Shown here one piece after another: positions 56,275-64,000 of a stretch of DNA of 64,000 nt. The stretch is from Deltaproteobacteria bacterium. Lineage in GTDB: Bacteria > Myxococcota_A > UBA796 > SXON01. Position 1 is the first letter of the stretch. Each line of letters opens with the position of its first letter. The stretch lies in assembly GCA_947445035.1 (NCBI GenBank), contig CANFCK010000022.1:16231-80230 (forward strand). The letters run 5' to 3'. Made by a program: the position numbers and the translations under genes. The notes below the pieces were generated by a model. It searched no databases and had not been told where the DNA came from. It saw nothing but the letters and a program-made list of their open reading frames with translations.

Positions 56275-58538
56275 CCGTGCTCCTGGTGTCGCTCGCGCTC
56301 GCCCACGTCACGCACGACGAAGTGGTGGCCGTCGGCGCCCCGGACGACCTCGGGGCGGGGCTTCCTTGGCTGCTGGTCCTGCTGACGCCGCCGGTGCAAG
56401 GATTGCTGCGCTCGGACGACGGCGGGGCGAGTTGGCGCCACATCACGGGACCGCCGCTGGTCGACGATCTCATCGGTGCTGCCGTGCTCGCAGATGGAAT
56501 GTGGGTGCTCGCCGGGAGCGGGCGGCTATGGACCTCGGCCGATGCGGGGGGCTCATGGGTGGCGCTCCCGTTCGACGGGGAGCTCCGCGAGATCGCGGGG
56601 AGCGGCGATGCGCTCTTGATCGCGGCCGACACCGGGTTGTGGACCGGCGCTCCCGGCGCGCTGACCAGGGTCGTGGACTCGACGATGACGGCGTTGCAAC
56701 CAGGTGAACGGCCCGCGGCGCTCGATGCGTCTGGACAGCTGTGGGTGGAGGCGGAAGGTCGTTGGAACGCCGAGGGGACGCCTGTCGCCGGGGCAACGGC
56801 GGTTGCGGCGAGCGACACCAACGTTTTCGTGGGGACCAGCGAGGGCCAGGTGTTCCGCTGGGACGGCGACGCGTGGGAGAGCTGCGCCCTGGCGCCGTCT
56901 GGGTTGGGTCACCCGGGCATCGTGCGCCTCGCTGCCGGAACCGACTCGCTCCTGGTCAGCGATGGCGACACCACCTGGCTCGCCGATGGGGACTGCGCCG
57001 GCTGGCTGGGTCCGCTCTCGCCGCTCAACACGAGCTACGACACCGAGGGCGGCATGTCCCGACCTGGGCAGGCGGCGTCCGTTTTGCGCGTCGCTGGCGA
57101 CCGTTGGCTCCACGCTGGCTGGGACGGCCTGGCGCTGGCCGCCGACGGGGGGTGGTCGACTCCCGTCGTCGTGCCACCGGACTACACCCGCGGGCTCGCG
57201 TTTGGCGACGATGGCGCGCTTTGGGTCGGGGGCTACGCGGCCGGGGTCGCGCGCACCGACGACGGCGGTCGAAGCTGGAGCACGTCGGCGGGCTCCTTCG
57301 GGCAAGGAAACGTGCAGCGGGTGGGGACGTCGGGGCCGGTCGGCTTCGCGGTGAGCAGCCACCGCGGCTGGCGAAGTGACGACGGGGGCGGCACCTGGGC
57401 GCAGCTGGACCTCCCCTTCCAGACCGTCACCGAGCTCATCGCAGAGGCGGACGGCGCTCGGGTGCTCGCGTTCTCCGACCGGCCCGCGGATGCCCCGCTC
57501 CGCAGCAACGATGGCGGCGACACCTGGAGCCGGGATGCGGAGCTGGCCGCCGCGCTTGCCGGCTCCGCCCCGCGCTCGGTCGTGCGGGTTGGACAAGGCC
57601 TGGCGGAGATCGAGGTCGTCGTCGCCGGCAAGCCCGCGCGCGTCGTGGGTCGCCGCGGCGGTGGCGCCTGGCAGGAGCTGCTGGCGCTTGGGGAAGGAGC
57701 CGGCGTCACGCACGCCGTCTCCTGGCCCCAGGAGCGCCCCAGTCGTGTCGTGTTCGCCGACGAGGAAGGCGTTCACTCGACGGCGGACGGCGTCATGTGG
57801 TCGCTCTGGAAGGGGCTCGACGACGATCCCCCCGCGCAGCTTGGTGTCGCCGGCGACAAGCTTTTCTTGACCACGCGCACCGGCGCGGTGTGGCGGTCGG
57901 CTGATGGGGGCCTGAGCTGGAGCGCGCTCGACGCGCGGATTCCCGCCCGGGTGTACGAAATCCTCGCCCGCCAGGGCCTCCCCGCTGACGTGCTCTTTGG
58001 CACCCACGACGGCATCTACACCCTCTCCGATGTCGAAGCCGACTCGCCGGACGTGCTCCGCGCGCTCGCCTGGCAGCGGGTGGACGACGCGACTTCGTTT
58101 GTGGGCTGCCAGGGCTGCGAGATGGCAGCGGGCATGGAGGGCGCCGGCCTGGGCCAGGTGACGCCGCTCGGCGACGGCGGGGTGATGAGCACCCAGCTCA
58201 GAGGAACCAGTGTGCGGGTGATCGGCACCCGGGCAGAAGGCGCGCAGGGTACGCTTCTGGTCGATGGCGTCGAGGTCGCGGAGCTCGGTGGCCCCGCGCT
58301 TTGGGAGCCGGACGTGCTCGCGGTCACGACGGGACTGGGAGAGGGCTGGCATCGCATCGAGGTGGTGGCGAGCGTCACAGGCCTCGCGATCGATGCCGTG
58401 GAGGCCACCGGCGACGGCGTGCTGCTGACGGCGCCGGTTTCGGAATGTGGCTGCGGGGTTGGTGGGCGGCGGGGGTGGCTGGGGAGTTTGCTGGTGGCGG
58501 GGATTTTTGCCCGAGGGCGGAAGAGGGGGCCCTCGTGA
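56271..58538 (+). CDS. BNR/Ycf48-like beta-propeller secreted protein with MYXO-CTERM-like tail
   Basis: GTG start; repeated RSDDGGASWRHI, RTDDGGRSWSTS, RSADGGLSWSALD; tail SECGCGVGGRRGWLGSLLVAGIFARGRKRG. Confidence 0.82.
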   Translation: MTVLLVSLALAHVTHDEVVAVGAPDDLGAGLPWLLVLLTPPVQGLLRSDDGGASWRHITGPPLVDDLIGAAVLADGMWVLAGSGRLWTSADAGGSWVALPFDGELREIAGSGDALLIAADTGLWTGAPGALTRVVDSTMTALQPGERPAALDASGQLWVEAEGRWNAEGTPVAGATAVAASDTNVFVGTSEGQVFRWDGDAWESCALAPSGLGHPGIVRLAAGTDSLLVSDGDTTWLADGDCAGWLGPLSPLNTSYDTEGGMSRPGQAASVLRVAGDRWLHAGWDGLALAADGGWSTPVVVPPDYTRGLAFGDDGALWVGGYAAGVARTDDGGRSWSTSAGSFGQGNVQRVGTSGPVGFAVSSHRGWRSDDGGGTWAQLDLPFQTVTELIAEADGARVLAFSDRPADAPLRSNDGGDTWSRDAELAAALAGSAPRSVVRVGQGLAEIEVVVAGKPARVVGRRGGGAWQELLALGEGAGVTHAVSWPQERPSRVVFADEEGVHSTADGVMWSLWKGLDDDPPAQLGVAGDKLFLTTRTGAVWRSADGGLSWSALDARIPARVYEILARQGLPADVLFGTHDGIYTLSDVEADSPDVLRALAWQRVDDATSFVGCQGCEMAAGMEGAGLGQVTPLGDGGVMSTQLRGTSVRVIGTRAEGAQGTLLVDGVEVAELGGPALWEPDVLAVTTGLGEGWHRIEVVASVTGLAIDAVEATGDGVLLTAPVSECGCGVGGRRGWLGSLLVAGIFARGRKRGPS

Positions 58539-58634
58539 GGCCATCCCCCCGAATTTGCGATGCCGGGGCGTTTTCGGCCGCCGAAGGCGTCCGCGCTCGT
58601 TGAATAACTCTCAACGAGAGACTACACTCCCCCC

Positions 58635-59201
58635 ATGAGCCGTGCCGCCGCTTCCGAAGCCCGCCGCGCCGCGCTGTTGGCGCTGGGCAAACGTATTTTC
58701 GCCGAGCAGCCCTACGATCAGGTGTCCACCGAGCAGATCGCGACCGAGGCCGGGGTTTCGACGGGTCTCCTTTACCACTACTTCGAAAATAAGAAGGGCT
58801 TCTACGTGGCGACGGTCCGCGCCGCGACGGACGAGCTCCTCGCCGCGGTGAGCTTTCTTCCCGGCCGCCCGTTGGCGGAGTCGGCGCTCGGCGCGCTCGA
58901 CCAGTTCGTGGCGTTCGCCGAAGCCAACGCCGCCCTGTACCAGGGTGTGATGCGGGGGAGCGGCGCGGACCCGCGAGTGCAGGCCGTCGTGGAAGAAGTG
59001 CGATTGACCCTGACCGCACGGCTCCTCGCCGCCGCCAGCGTCGCCGCGACGCCTCGGTTGCGGCTCCAATTGTACGGCTGGCTCGGCTTCGTGGAGTTCG
59101 CGACGCTCCGCTGGCTGCGCCACCCCGACGTCGACCGCACCGAGCTCCTGACCCTGTGCCTGGGCGCCGCGCCCCCCTCGCTCTTGGAGAAATCGCCATG
59201 A
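58635..59201 (+). CDS. TetR/AcrR family transcriptional regulator
   Basis: KRIFAEQPYDQVSTEQIATEAGVSTGLLYHYFENKKGFYVATV HTH. Confidence 0.95.
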   Translation: MSRAAASEARRAALLALGKRIFAEQPYDQVSTEQIATEAGVSTGLLYHYFENKKGFYVATVRAATDELLAAVSFLPGRPLAESALGALDQFVAFAEANAALYQGVMRGSGADPRVQAVVEEVRLTLTARLLAAASVAATPRLRLQLYGWLGFVEFATLRWLRHPDVDRTELLTLCLGAAPPSLLEKSP

Positions 59202-60253
59202 CTCCCTTCTTCCTCGCGTTCGTCCCACCCCTCACCCTCTTCGCCGCCACCGCACTCGGCGGACCGGCCCTCTTCCTGCCGGCCATCGTGCTCTTCGGCG
59301 TGGTGCCGCTCCTGGACCAGGTGCTGCCCCAAAACCGGGACAACACTGCGGTCGCAGGCTGGGTGCGTTCTCTGGCGAACCTGTGCGTGCTGGCCCACAT
59401 CGCCGCGGTGGCCTTTGCGCTTTACACCGTCGTCCACGGTGGGCTCAGCCCCGCCCCAGCGGGCGTCCTGGTCCTCGGCACGGGCTTTGCCGGAGCCGCG
59501 GCGATCAACGTCGCCCACGACCTGATGCACCGCCCGGGACGGGTCCCCCAGGCGCTGGCCGCGGTGCTCCTCTCGACGGTTTTGTACGCCCACTTTTGCG
59601 TCGAACATGTGCAGGGGCACCACAAGCGGGTCGGGACCTTGGCCGACCCGGCCACCTCCCGTCTCGGCGAGTCGTTGTTTCGCTTTTTGCCTAGGAGCCT
59701 ATCCGGCGGGCTCCGTTCGGCCTGGGCCATCGAGTGGGCGCGCGTGGGCCTCGCCACCGACAATCGGATGATTCGCTACGGGCTCGGTCAGGCCGTACTC
59801 GTCGCGGGGATCGGGCTAGGGCTGGGACCGCTGGGCCTGGCCGCCTTTGTCGGCCAGGCCGTCGTGGCCGTGTTGATGTTGGAGACCATCAACTACATCG
59901 AACACTACGGCCTCATCCGGGCCGAGGTGGCCCCCGGTCGCTTCGAGCGCGTCCGTCCCGAACACTCGTGGAACTCGAGCCATCGGGTGTCCAACTGGAT
60001 GTTGCTCAACCTCGCGCGGCACAGCGACCACCATGCGTTCCCGGCGCGCCCGTTCACCGAGCTGCGTCACCACGACGACGTGCCGCAGCTGCCTTGCGGC
60101 TACAGCGCCATGTTGTTGCTCGCGACGATTCCGCCCTTGTGGTTCAGGGTGATGGACCCGCGGGTGCGGACTGCGAGCAAAGCCATCGCCACCGGCGAGC
60201 GCGAGCACGGCGAGAACACCGACGCGGAGCTGACTGCCGTGGGGCGTGCATGA
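59198..60253 (+). CDS. alkB: AlkB-type alkane 1-monooxygenase
   Basis: His motifs AHDLMHRPG, CVEHVQGHHKRVG, TINYIEHYGL, LNLARHSDHHAFP; multiple TMs; ATGA overlap with the TetR gene. Confidence 0.9.
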   Translation: MTPFFLAFVPPLTLFAATALGGPALFLPAIVLFGVVPLLDQVLPQNRDNTAVAGWVRSLANLCVLAHIAAVAFALYTVVHGGLSPAPAGVLVLGTGFAGAAAINVAHDLMHRPGRVPQALAAVLLSTVLYAHFCVEHVQGHHKRVGTLADPATSRLGESLFRFLPRSLSGGLRSAWAIEWARVGLATDNRMIRYGLGQAVLVAGIGLGLGPLGLAAFVGQAVVAVLMLETINYIEHYGLIRAEVAPGRFERVRPEHSWNSSHRVSNWMLLNLARHSDHHAFPARPFTELRHHDDVPQLPCGYSAMLLLATIPPLWFRVMDPRVRTASKAIATGEREHGENTDAELTAVGRA

Positions 60254-60286
60254 CCCGATCCGTAAGGCGGAATCACAACCGCGGGC

Positions 60287-61711
60287 TCAGTGCCCCCCCC
60301 CCTTCCCCTGGGGCCGCGCATTCCAAATCCGGGTACACAACAACAGCCCCACCGCCGCCACCGGGAGCATGGCCCCTGGCCAGATCTTCCAGTTGGCGGC
60401 GTCCTTCGCTGCCTCCCCAGTGGGCAACATCGCCCCGTAGAGGAAGGCCTGCGTGCCGGTGCCCAGGTAGACGAAGCCGTCGATCACGCCGGTGACGAGG
60501 CCCGCGTTCTTGGTGCCGCCGAAGTCCATCGACGCGGTGCCCGACAGCATGCCGTGGACGCCGATCACGCACAGGGACATCAACACCACGAACCAGCCCA
60601 GCAGGGGGTGGCCGAGGGTCCAGAACGCGCCGATCGCGCCGAGCAGCAAGCCCCCGTAGAGCACGCTCGACACCGGACCGCGCCGACTCCCGAAGACGTG
60701 GTCGGAAATGAACCCGGCGAACGTGCCACCCAGGATGCCCGCCACACACAAGAGCATGCCCCAGTTCTCGTAGACGAAGCTGTCGCCGTCGCCGATGGCC
60801 TTGGCATACAGCCGGTACTGCTTCATCACTCCTTGCCGCAAGAAGCCGGAGCAGAACTCGATCGCGATGATGAGCCAGATGATGCGGTTGGAGAACATGT
60901 TGCGGAGCACGTCGAGCACCGGCAACGAGCCCTTCTGGCCCGAGGTGGCATCGCCGGTGTCGAAATCGGCGTGTCCGGCCAAGGACGGCGTGTCCCTTAC
61001 GAAGAGCGCAGTCGCAACCACGCAGAGCGCGATCGCCAAGGCAGGCGTCCAGAAGGACCACGCCCAACCGAGCGACGACTTCCCGATCGCGAGGCTCCAG
61101 TCGTAGCTGAAGTAGAGCCCGAGTGAGATGAGCACGCCGAACATGCCGCCGAGCACGCCCCGCTCGCGTACGTGGAACCACGGCGCGTTCACCTTCACGA
61201 TGCTGACCGCGCCGAAGCTCTGGAAGTACATGTTGGCGGCGTTGAGCATCATCAGGTTGTCGCGAGTGGCGCCACTGTCCGCGCCGTCAGCGATCGCCTT
61301 CTGCATCGCCAACGCCATGCCGACGTTGACCAATGCCGACCCTGCGGTGCCGACGAGCATGGTGAGTCGCCCGCCGAACCGATCGGCCAACGGACCATTG
61401 ATCAGGAACGAGATCCCGTACACCCAGGCGCCCACGCCATCGATCTCGTTGAAGGTGGCCTTCGCCAGGATGCCCGCCTTGTCGAGCTCGCCAGCGATCG
61501 CCGAGAGATTGTACCGACCGAAATACAAAAATGCGTAGGTGAGCCCCAACGGCACCCAGTTCATCAGCCGCCGTCGTTTGTAGGCCTCGCTGTGGCCGAG
61601 ATCGACCTTGGGAAGCAGCGAAACCACGCCGCCGACCACCACGAGGAGGATGCAGATCGGGAGGAACTTCTGGAGCCACTCGGGCATCGGGCACAGGGGA
61701 AGACGCGACAT
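60287..61711 (-). CDS. MFS transporter (OPA/GlpT-UhpC-like)
   Basis: LTYAFLYFGRYNLSAIAGEL; GPLADRFGGRLTMLVGTAGSALVN; ~12 TMs; FGGTKNAGLVTGVIDGFVYLGTGTQAFLYG. Confidence 0.88.
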   Translation of the reverse strand: MSRLPLCPMPEWLQKFLPICILLVVVGGVVSLLPKVDLGHSEAYKRRRLMNWVPLGLTYAFLYFGRYNLSAIAGELDKAGILAKATFNEIDGVGAWVYGISFLINGPLADRFGGRLTMLVGTAGSALVNVGMALAMQKAIADGADSGATRDNLMMLNAANMYFQSFGAVSIVKVNAPWFHVRERGVLGGMFGVLISLGLYFSYDWSLAIGKSSLGWAWSFWTPALAIALCVVATALFVRDTPSLAGHADFDTGDATSGQKGSLPVLDVLRNMFSNRIIWLIIAIEFCSGFLRQGVMKQYRLYAKAIGDGDSFVYENWGMLLCVAGILGGTFAGFISDHVFGSRRGPVSSVLYGGLLLGAIGAFWTLGHPLLGWFVVLMSLCVIGVHGMLSGTASMDFGGTKNAGLVTGVIDGFVYLGTGTQAFLYGAMLPTGEAAKDAANWKIWPGAMLPVAAVGLLLCTRIWNARPQGKGGGH

Positions 61712-61809
61712 GTCTACCACACCCTGGTGACGAGCCGGTGCCGCGCGCTGGGTTGCGCACGAGCGCGCCCGCCTGGAGGCGACTTGCCGCCCGGTCCCGA
61801 TCGTAGGGC

Positions 61810-63546
61810 TCAGTCCAGCCCGAACTCCTCCGCCGCGGAGCGAAGCTGCAACGCTGGCTGATCTTCTTTGAGCATCACGAACGAACCACACACCAGCGCG
61901 TCCATGCCCGTGCGCATGAAGCAGCGGTAGGTGTCGTCGGCGCTGTTGACCATCGGCTCTCCGCGCACGTTCATCGAGGTGTTGATGACCACGGGTACGC
62001 CGGTGCGCTGGCCAAAACGTTCGATCAGGTCGTAGTAGAGCGCATCTTCAGCGCGGGAGATCGTCTGGATGCGGGCACTGTTGTCGACGTGGGTGATGGA
62101 CGGGAGTGGCGTCATCCCGGGTTTGACCTGGGCCACCAGAAGCATGTAGGGCGACGGCCGGTCGATCTCGAACCACTCGCTCGCGCGATCCTCGAGCACC
62201 GAGGGCGCAAAGGGCCGGAATCCCTCGCGCATCTTGATCTTGCGGTTGATGGTGTCGCGCATCTCGACATTGCGAGGATCGCCGAGAATGGTGCGATGGC
62301 CAAGCGCGCGCGGCCCCCATTCCATCCGCCCGTGGTGCCAACCGACCACCTTGCCCGCTTCGAGCAGGTCACAGGTCCGGTCGAGGAGCGCGTCACGACC
62401 AAGCTCCACGTAATTCGCGCCATACTTGTCAAGGGTGACGCGGACCTCGGCGTCAGACTCCTCCGGCCCCAAATACGCCGTGGCCAGGCGCGGGAGCCGT
62501 GGTTTCTTGAGGAGGCCATTCCAAAGTTGCAGCGCCGCGCCCATCGCACCGCCCGCATCGCCGGCGCTGGGCTGGATGTAGAGGTCCTCGACCGGCGCAC
62601 GTCGTAAGACTTCTCCATTTGCCACGCAGTTGAGCGCGACACCACCGGCCAGACAGAGCCGCGGCAGTCCGGTGCGCTGCACGATGTGGGTGGCGAGCTT
62701 CACCATCACGTCGTCGACGACGACCTGCAGAGACTTGGCCACATCCTTGTGGAACTGGGTCACCTCGCCTTCCTCCAGCGGACGGGTCGGCTGGCCGAAA
62801 AGCGCCTCCAACTTCGGCTTGTACATGCGCTGGCCGCGCTCGAAATCGAAGTAGTCCATGTCCAGGCGGAAGCTGCCATCCTCAGCCACGGTGATGAGCT
62901 TGCGGATGTGTTCGACGAAGTTCGGCTGCCCGTACGGCGCCAGCCCCATCACCTTGTACTCCGCAGAGTTGACCTTGAAGCCCAGGTAAAAGGTGATGGC
63001 CGAGTAGAGCAGCCCGAGGGAGTGAGGAAACCGGGTTTCGCCAAGAAGCGAGATGTCGTTGCCGCGGCCAGCGCCCCAGCTTGACGTGGTCCACTCCCCC
63101 ACGCCGTCGACCGTCAGAATCGACGCTTCGTCCCAGCCCGAGCAGTAAAAAGCGCTGGCGGCGTGGCTGAGGTGGTGCTCCGAATACAACACCGGCCCGC
63201 GGTAGTCGACCTCGTCCTTGAGCAGCTTGGGGAGCCGCATCTCGGTCCCGATCATCTGGGGCAGGCGCCGAATGAAGGGGGCAAGGCCGAAAGGGAAGTT
63301 GTCGACATGGGTGCGCAAAGTCCGGTCGAACTTCCGCAGTGGCTTGTCGTAGTAGATGATGGCGTCGAGACCGCCAATGTCGATGCCGCCGGCCGCGAGT
63401 GCATAGGCGATGGCCCGCTTCGGGAAGCCGGAGTCGTGTTTCTTACGGGAAAACGACTCCTCCGTCGCGGCGGCGACGATGCGCCCTTCGTCGACGAGGC
63501 AGGCGGCGGCGTCGTGATAGAAACAACTCAGTCCCAGAACGCGCAT
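61810..63546 (-). CDS. NodU/CmcH-family carbamoyltransferase
   Basis: MRVLGLSCFYHDAAACLVDEGRIVAAATEESFSRKKHDSGFP; EHHLSHAASAFYCSG; LAGGVALNCVANGEVL; GRMEWGPRALGHRTILGDPRN. Confidence 0.96.
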   Translation of the reverse strand: MRVLGLSCFYHDAAACLVDEGRIVAAATEESFSRKKHDSGFPKRAIAYALAAGGIDIGGLDAIIYYDKPLRKFDRTLRTHVDNFPFGLAPFIRRLPQMIGTEMRLPKLLKDEVDYRGPVLYSEHHLSHAASAFYCSGWDEASILTVDGVGEWTTSSWGAGRGNDISLLGETRFPHSLGLLYSAITFYLGFKVNSAEYKVMGLAPYGQPNFVEHIRKLITVAEDGSFRLDMDYFDFERGQRMYKPKLEALFGQPTRPLEEGEVTQFHKDVAKSLQVVVDDVMVKLATHIVQRTGLPRLCLAGGVALNCVANGEVLRRAPVEDLYIQPSAGDAGGAMGAALQLWNGLLKKPRLPRLATAYLGPEESDAEVRVTLDKYGANYVELGRDALLDRTCDLLEAGKVVGWHHGRMEWGPRALGHRTILGDPRNVEMRDTINRKIKMREGFRPFAPSVLEDRASEWFEIDRPSPYMLLVAQVKPGMTPLPSITHVDNSARIQTISRAEDALYYDLIERFGQRTGVPVVINTSMNVRGEPMVNSADDTYRCFMRTGMDALVCGSFVMLKEDQPALQLRSAAEEFGLD

Positions 63547-63646
63547 CGCTGCGAAGCTATGTCAGTGTGGCGCGCGTGGCACCCCCGGTGCTTCCAGTCG
63601 TGCCGAAGCCGGGCGGCTGGGATAGACTCGCTCGGTCGGAGTTCTC

Positions 63647-64000
63647 ATGTCGTCCATTGTGTCCTCGCTCATCCTCTTGTCGCTCGTCGCCTGCGTTCCC
63701 GTCACTGTCGAGTCGGAGTACGCCAAGGACACGGTGCCGACCATCGACGAGCCGCTTCGCGAGACCGGTGAGTCCGACGCGGACACCGATACGGATACCG
63801 ATACCGATACCGATACCGATACCGATACCGATACCGATACGGATACGGATACCGATACGGCGGACACCGGCGACACCGCGGAGCCCGACACCGGCGACAC
63901 CGCGGAGCCCGACACCGGCGACACCGCGGAGCCCGACACCGGCGACACCGCGGAGCCCGACACCGGCGACACCGCGGAGCCCGACACCGGCGACACCGCG
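63647..64000 (+). CDS. Repeat-rich (DT)n/(AEPDTGDT)n lipoprotein, truncated by window end
   Basis: MSSIVSSLILLSLVACVPVTVESEYAKDTVPTIDEPLRETGESDADTDT...; lipobox SLVAC; frame open to position 64000, so absent from the ORF track. Confidence 0.75.
   Translation, partial: MSSIVSSLILLSLVACVPVTVESEYAKDTVPTIDEPLRETGESDADTDTDTDTDTDTDTDTDTDTDTDTDTADTGDTAEPDTGDTAEPDTGDTAEPDTGDTAEPDTGDTAEPDTGDTA
63782..63859 (+). repeat. 13 x 6-bp tandem repeat (gataccgatacc..., Asp-Thr)
   Basis: Direct count of gacacc/gatacc/gatacg hexamers. Confidence 0.95.
63863..64000 (+). repeat. 24-bp tandem repeat (gacaccggcgacaccgcggagccc), at least 5.75 copies, continues beyond window
   Basis: Identical 24-mers read directly up to the window end. 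Confidence 0.95.

Noticed and set aside
56553-58544. 663-aa minus-strand ORF
   Set aside because: Antisense to the BNR/Ycf48-like gene, which has clear domain motifs; typical of GC-rich third-position bias.
63562-63996. Minus-strand ORF with VSVSVS and SPVSGSAV repeats
   Set aside because: Antisense of the DT and 24-bp repeats; the sense frame has a lipobox and signal peptide.

Overview
High-GC bacterial chromosome segment, densely coded on both strands. Lineage looks Myxococcota-like (inference), because several surface proteins end in MYXO-CTERM-like Cys-rich/hydrophobic/Arg tails and many carry lipoboxes. No rRNA, CRISPR, integrase or transposase was recognised; there is one clear tRNA-Ala(GGC). 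Content: (i) housekeeping block on the minus strand: era, rnc, mnmA, cysteine desulfurase, ComEA-like HhH protein, tsaE; (ii) a YfgM-like/BamB-like pair; (iii) acyl-CoA metabolism: two acyl-CoA dehydrogenases, a standalone B12-binding mutase subunit, enoyl-CoA hydratase, 3-hydroxyacyl-CoA dehydrogenase; (iv) many secreted proteins/lipoproteins: CotH-like, FG-GAP, MopE-like, beta-helix, DUF2330, BNR/Ycf48-like, CE1-like esterase, 5'-nucleotidase; (v) a tightly packed 4-gene cluster: STAND-like ATPase with TPR-like repeats, GT-C-like membrane protein, NorQ/MoxR-type AAA, NorD-type vWA; (vi) a TetR-AlkB pair and an MFS plus NodU-type carbamoyltransferase. Main items for follow-up: the STAND/GT-C/MoxR/vWA cluster, a ~1949-aa lipobox plus C-terminal-tag repeat protein, a PGI-like protein lacking the PGI signatures, a standalone DnaA/Hda-like ATPase, and a repeat-rich lipoprotein cut by the window end and absent from the ORF track. 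All family calls are from reading motifs; no database search was run.
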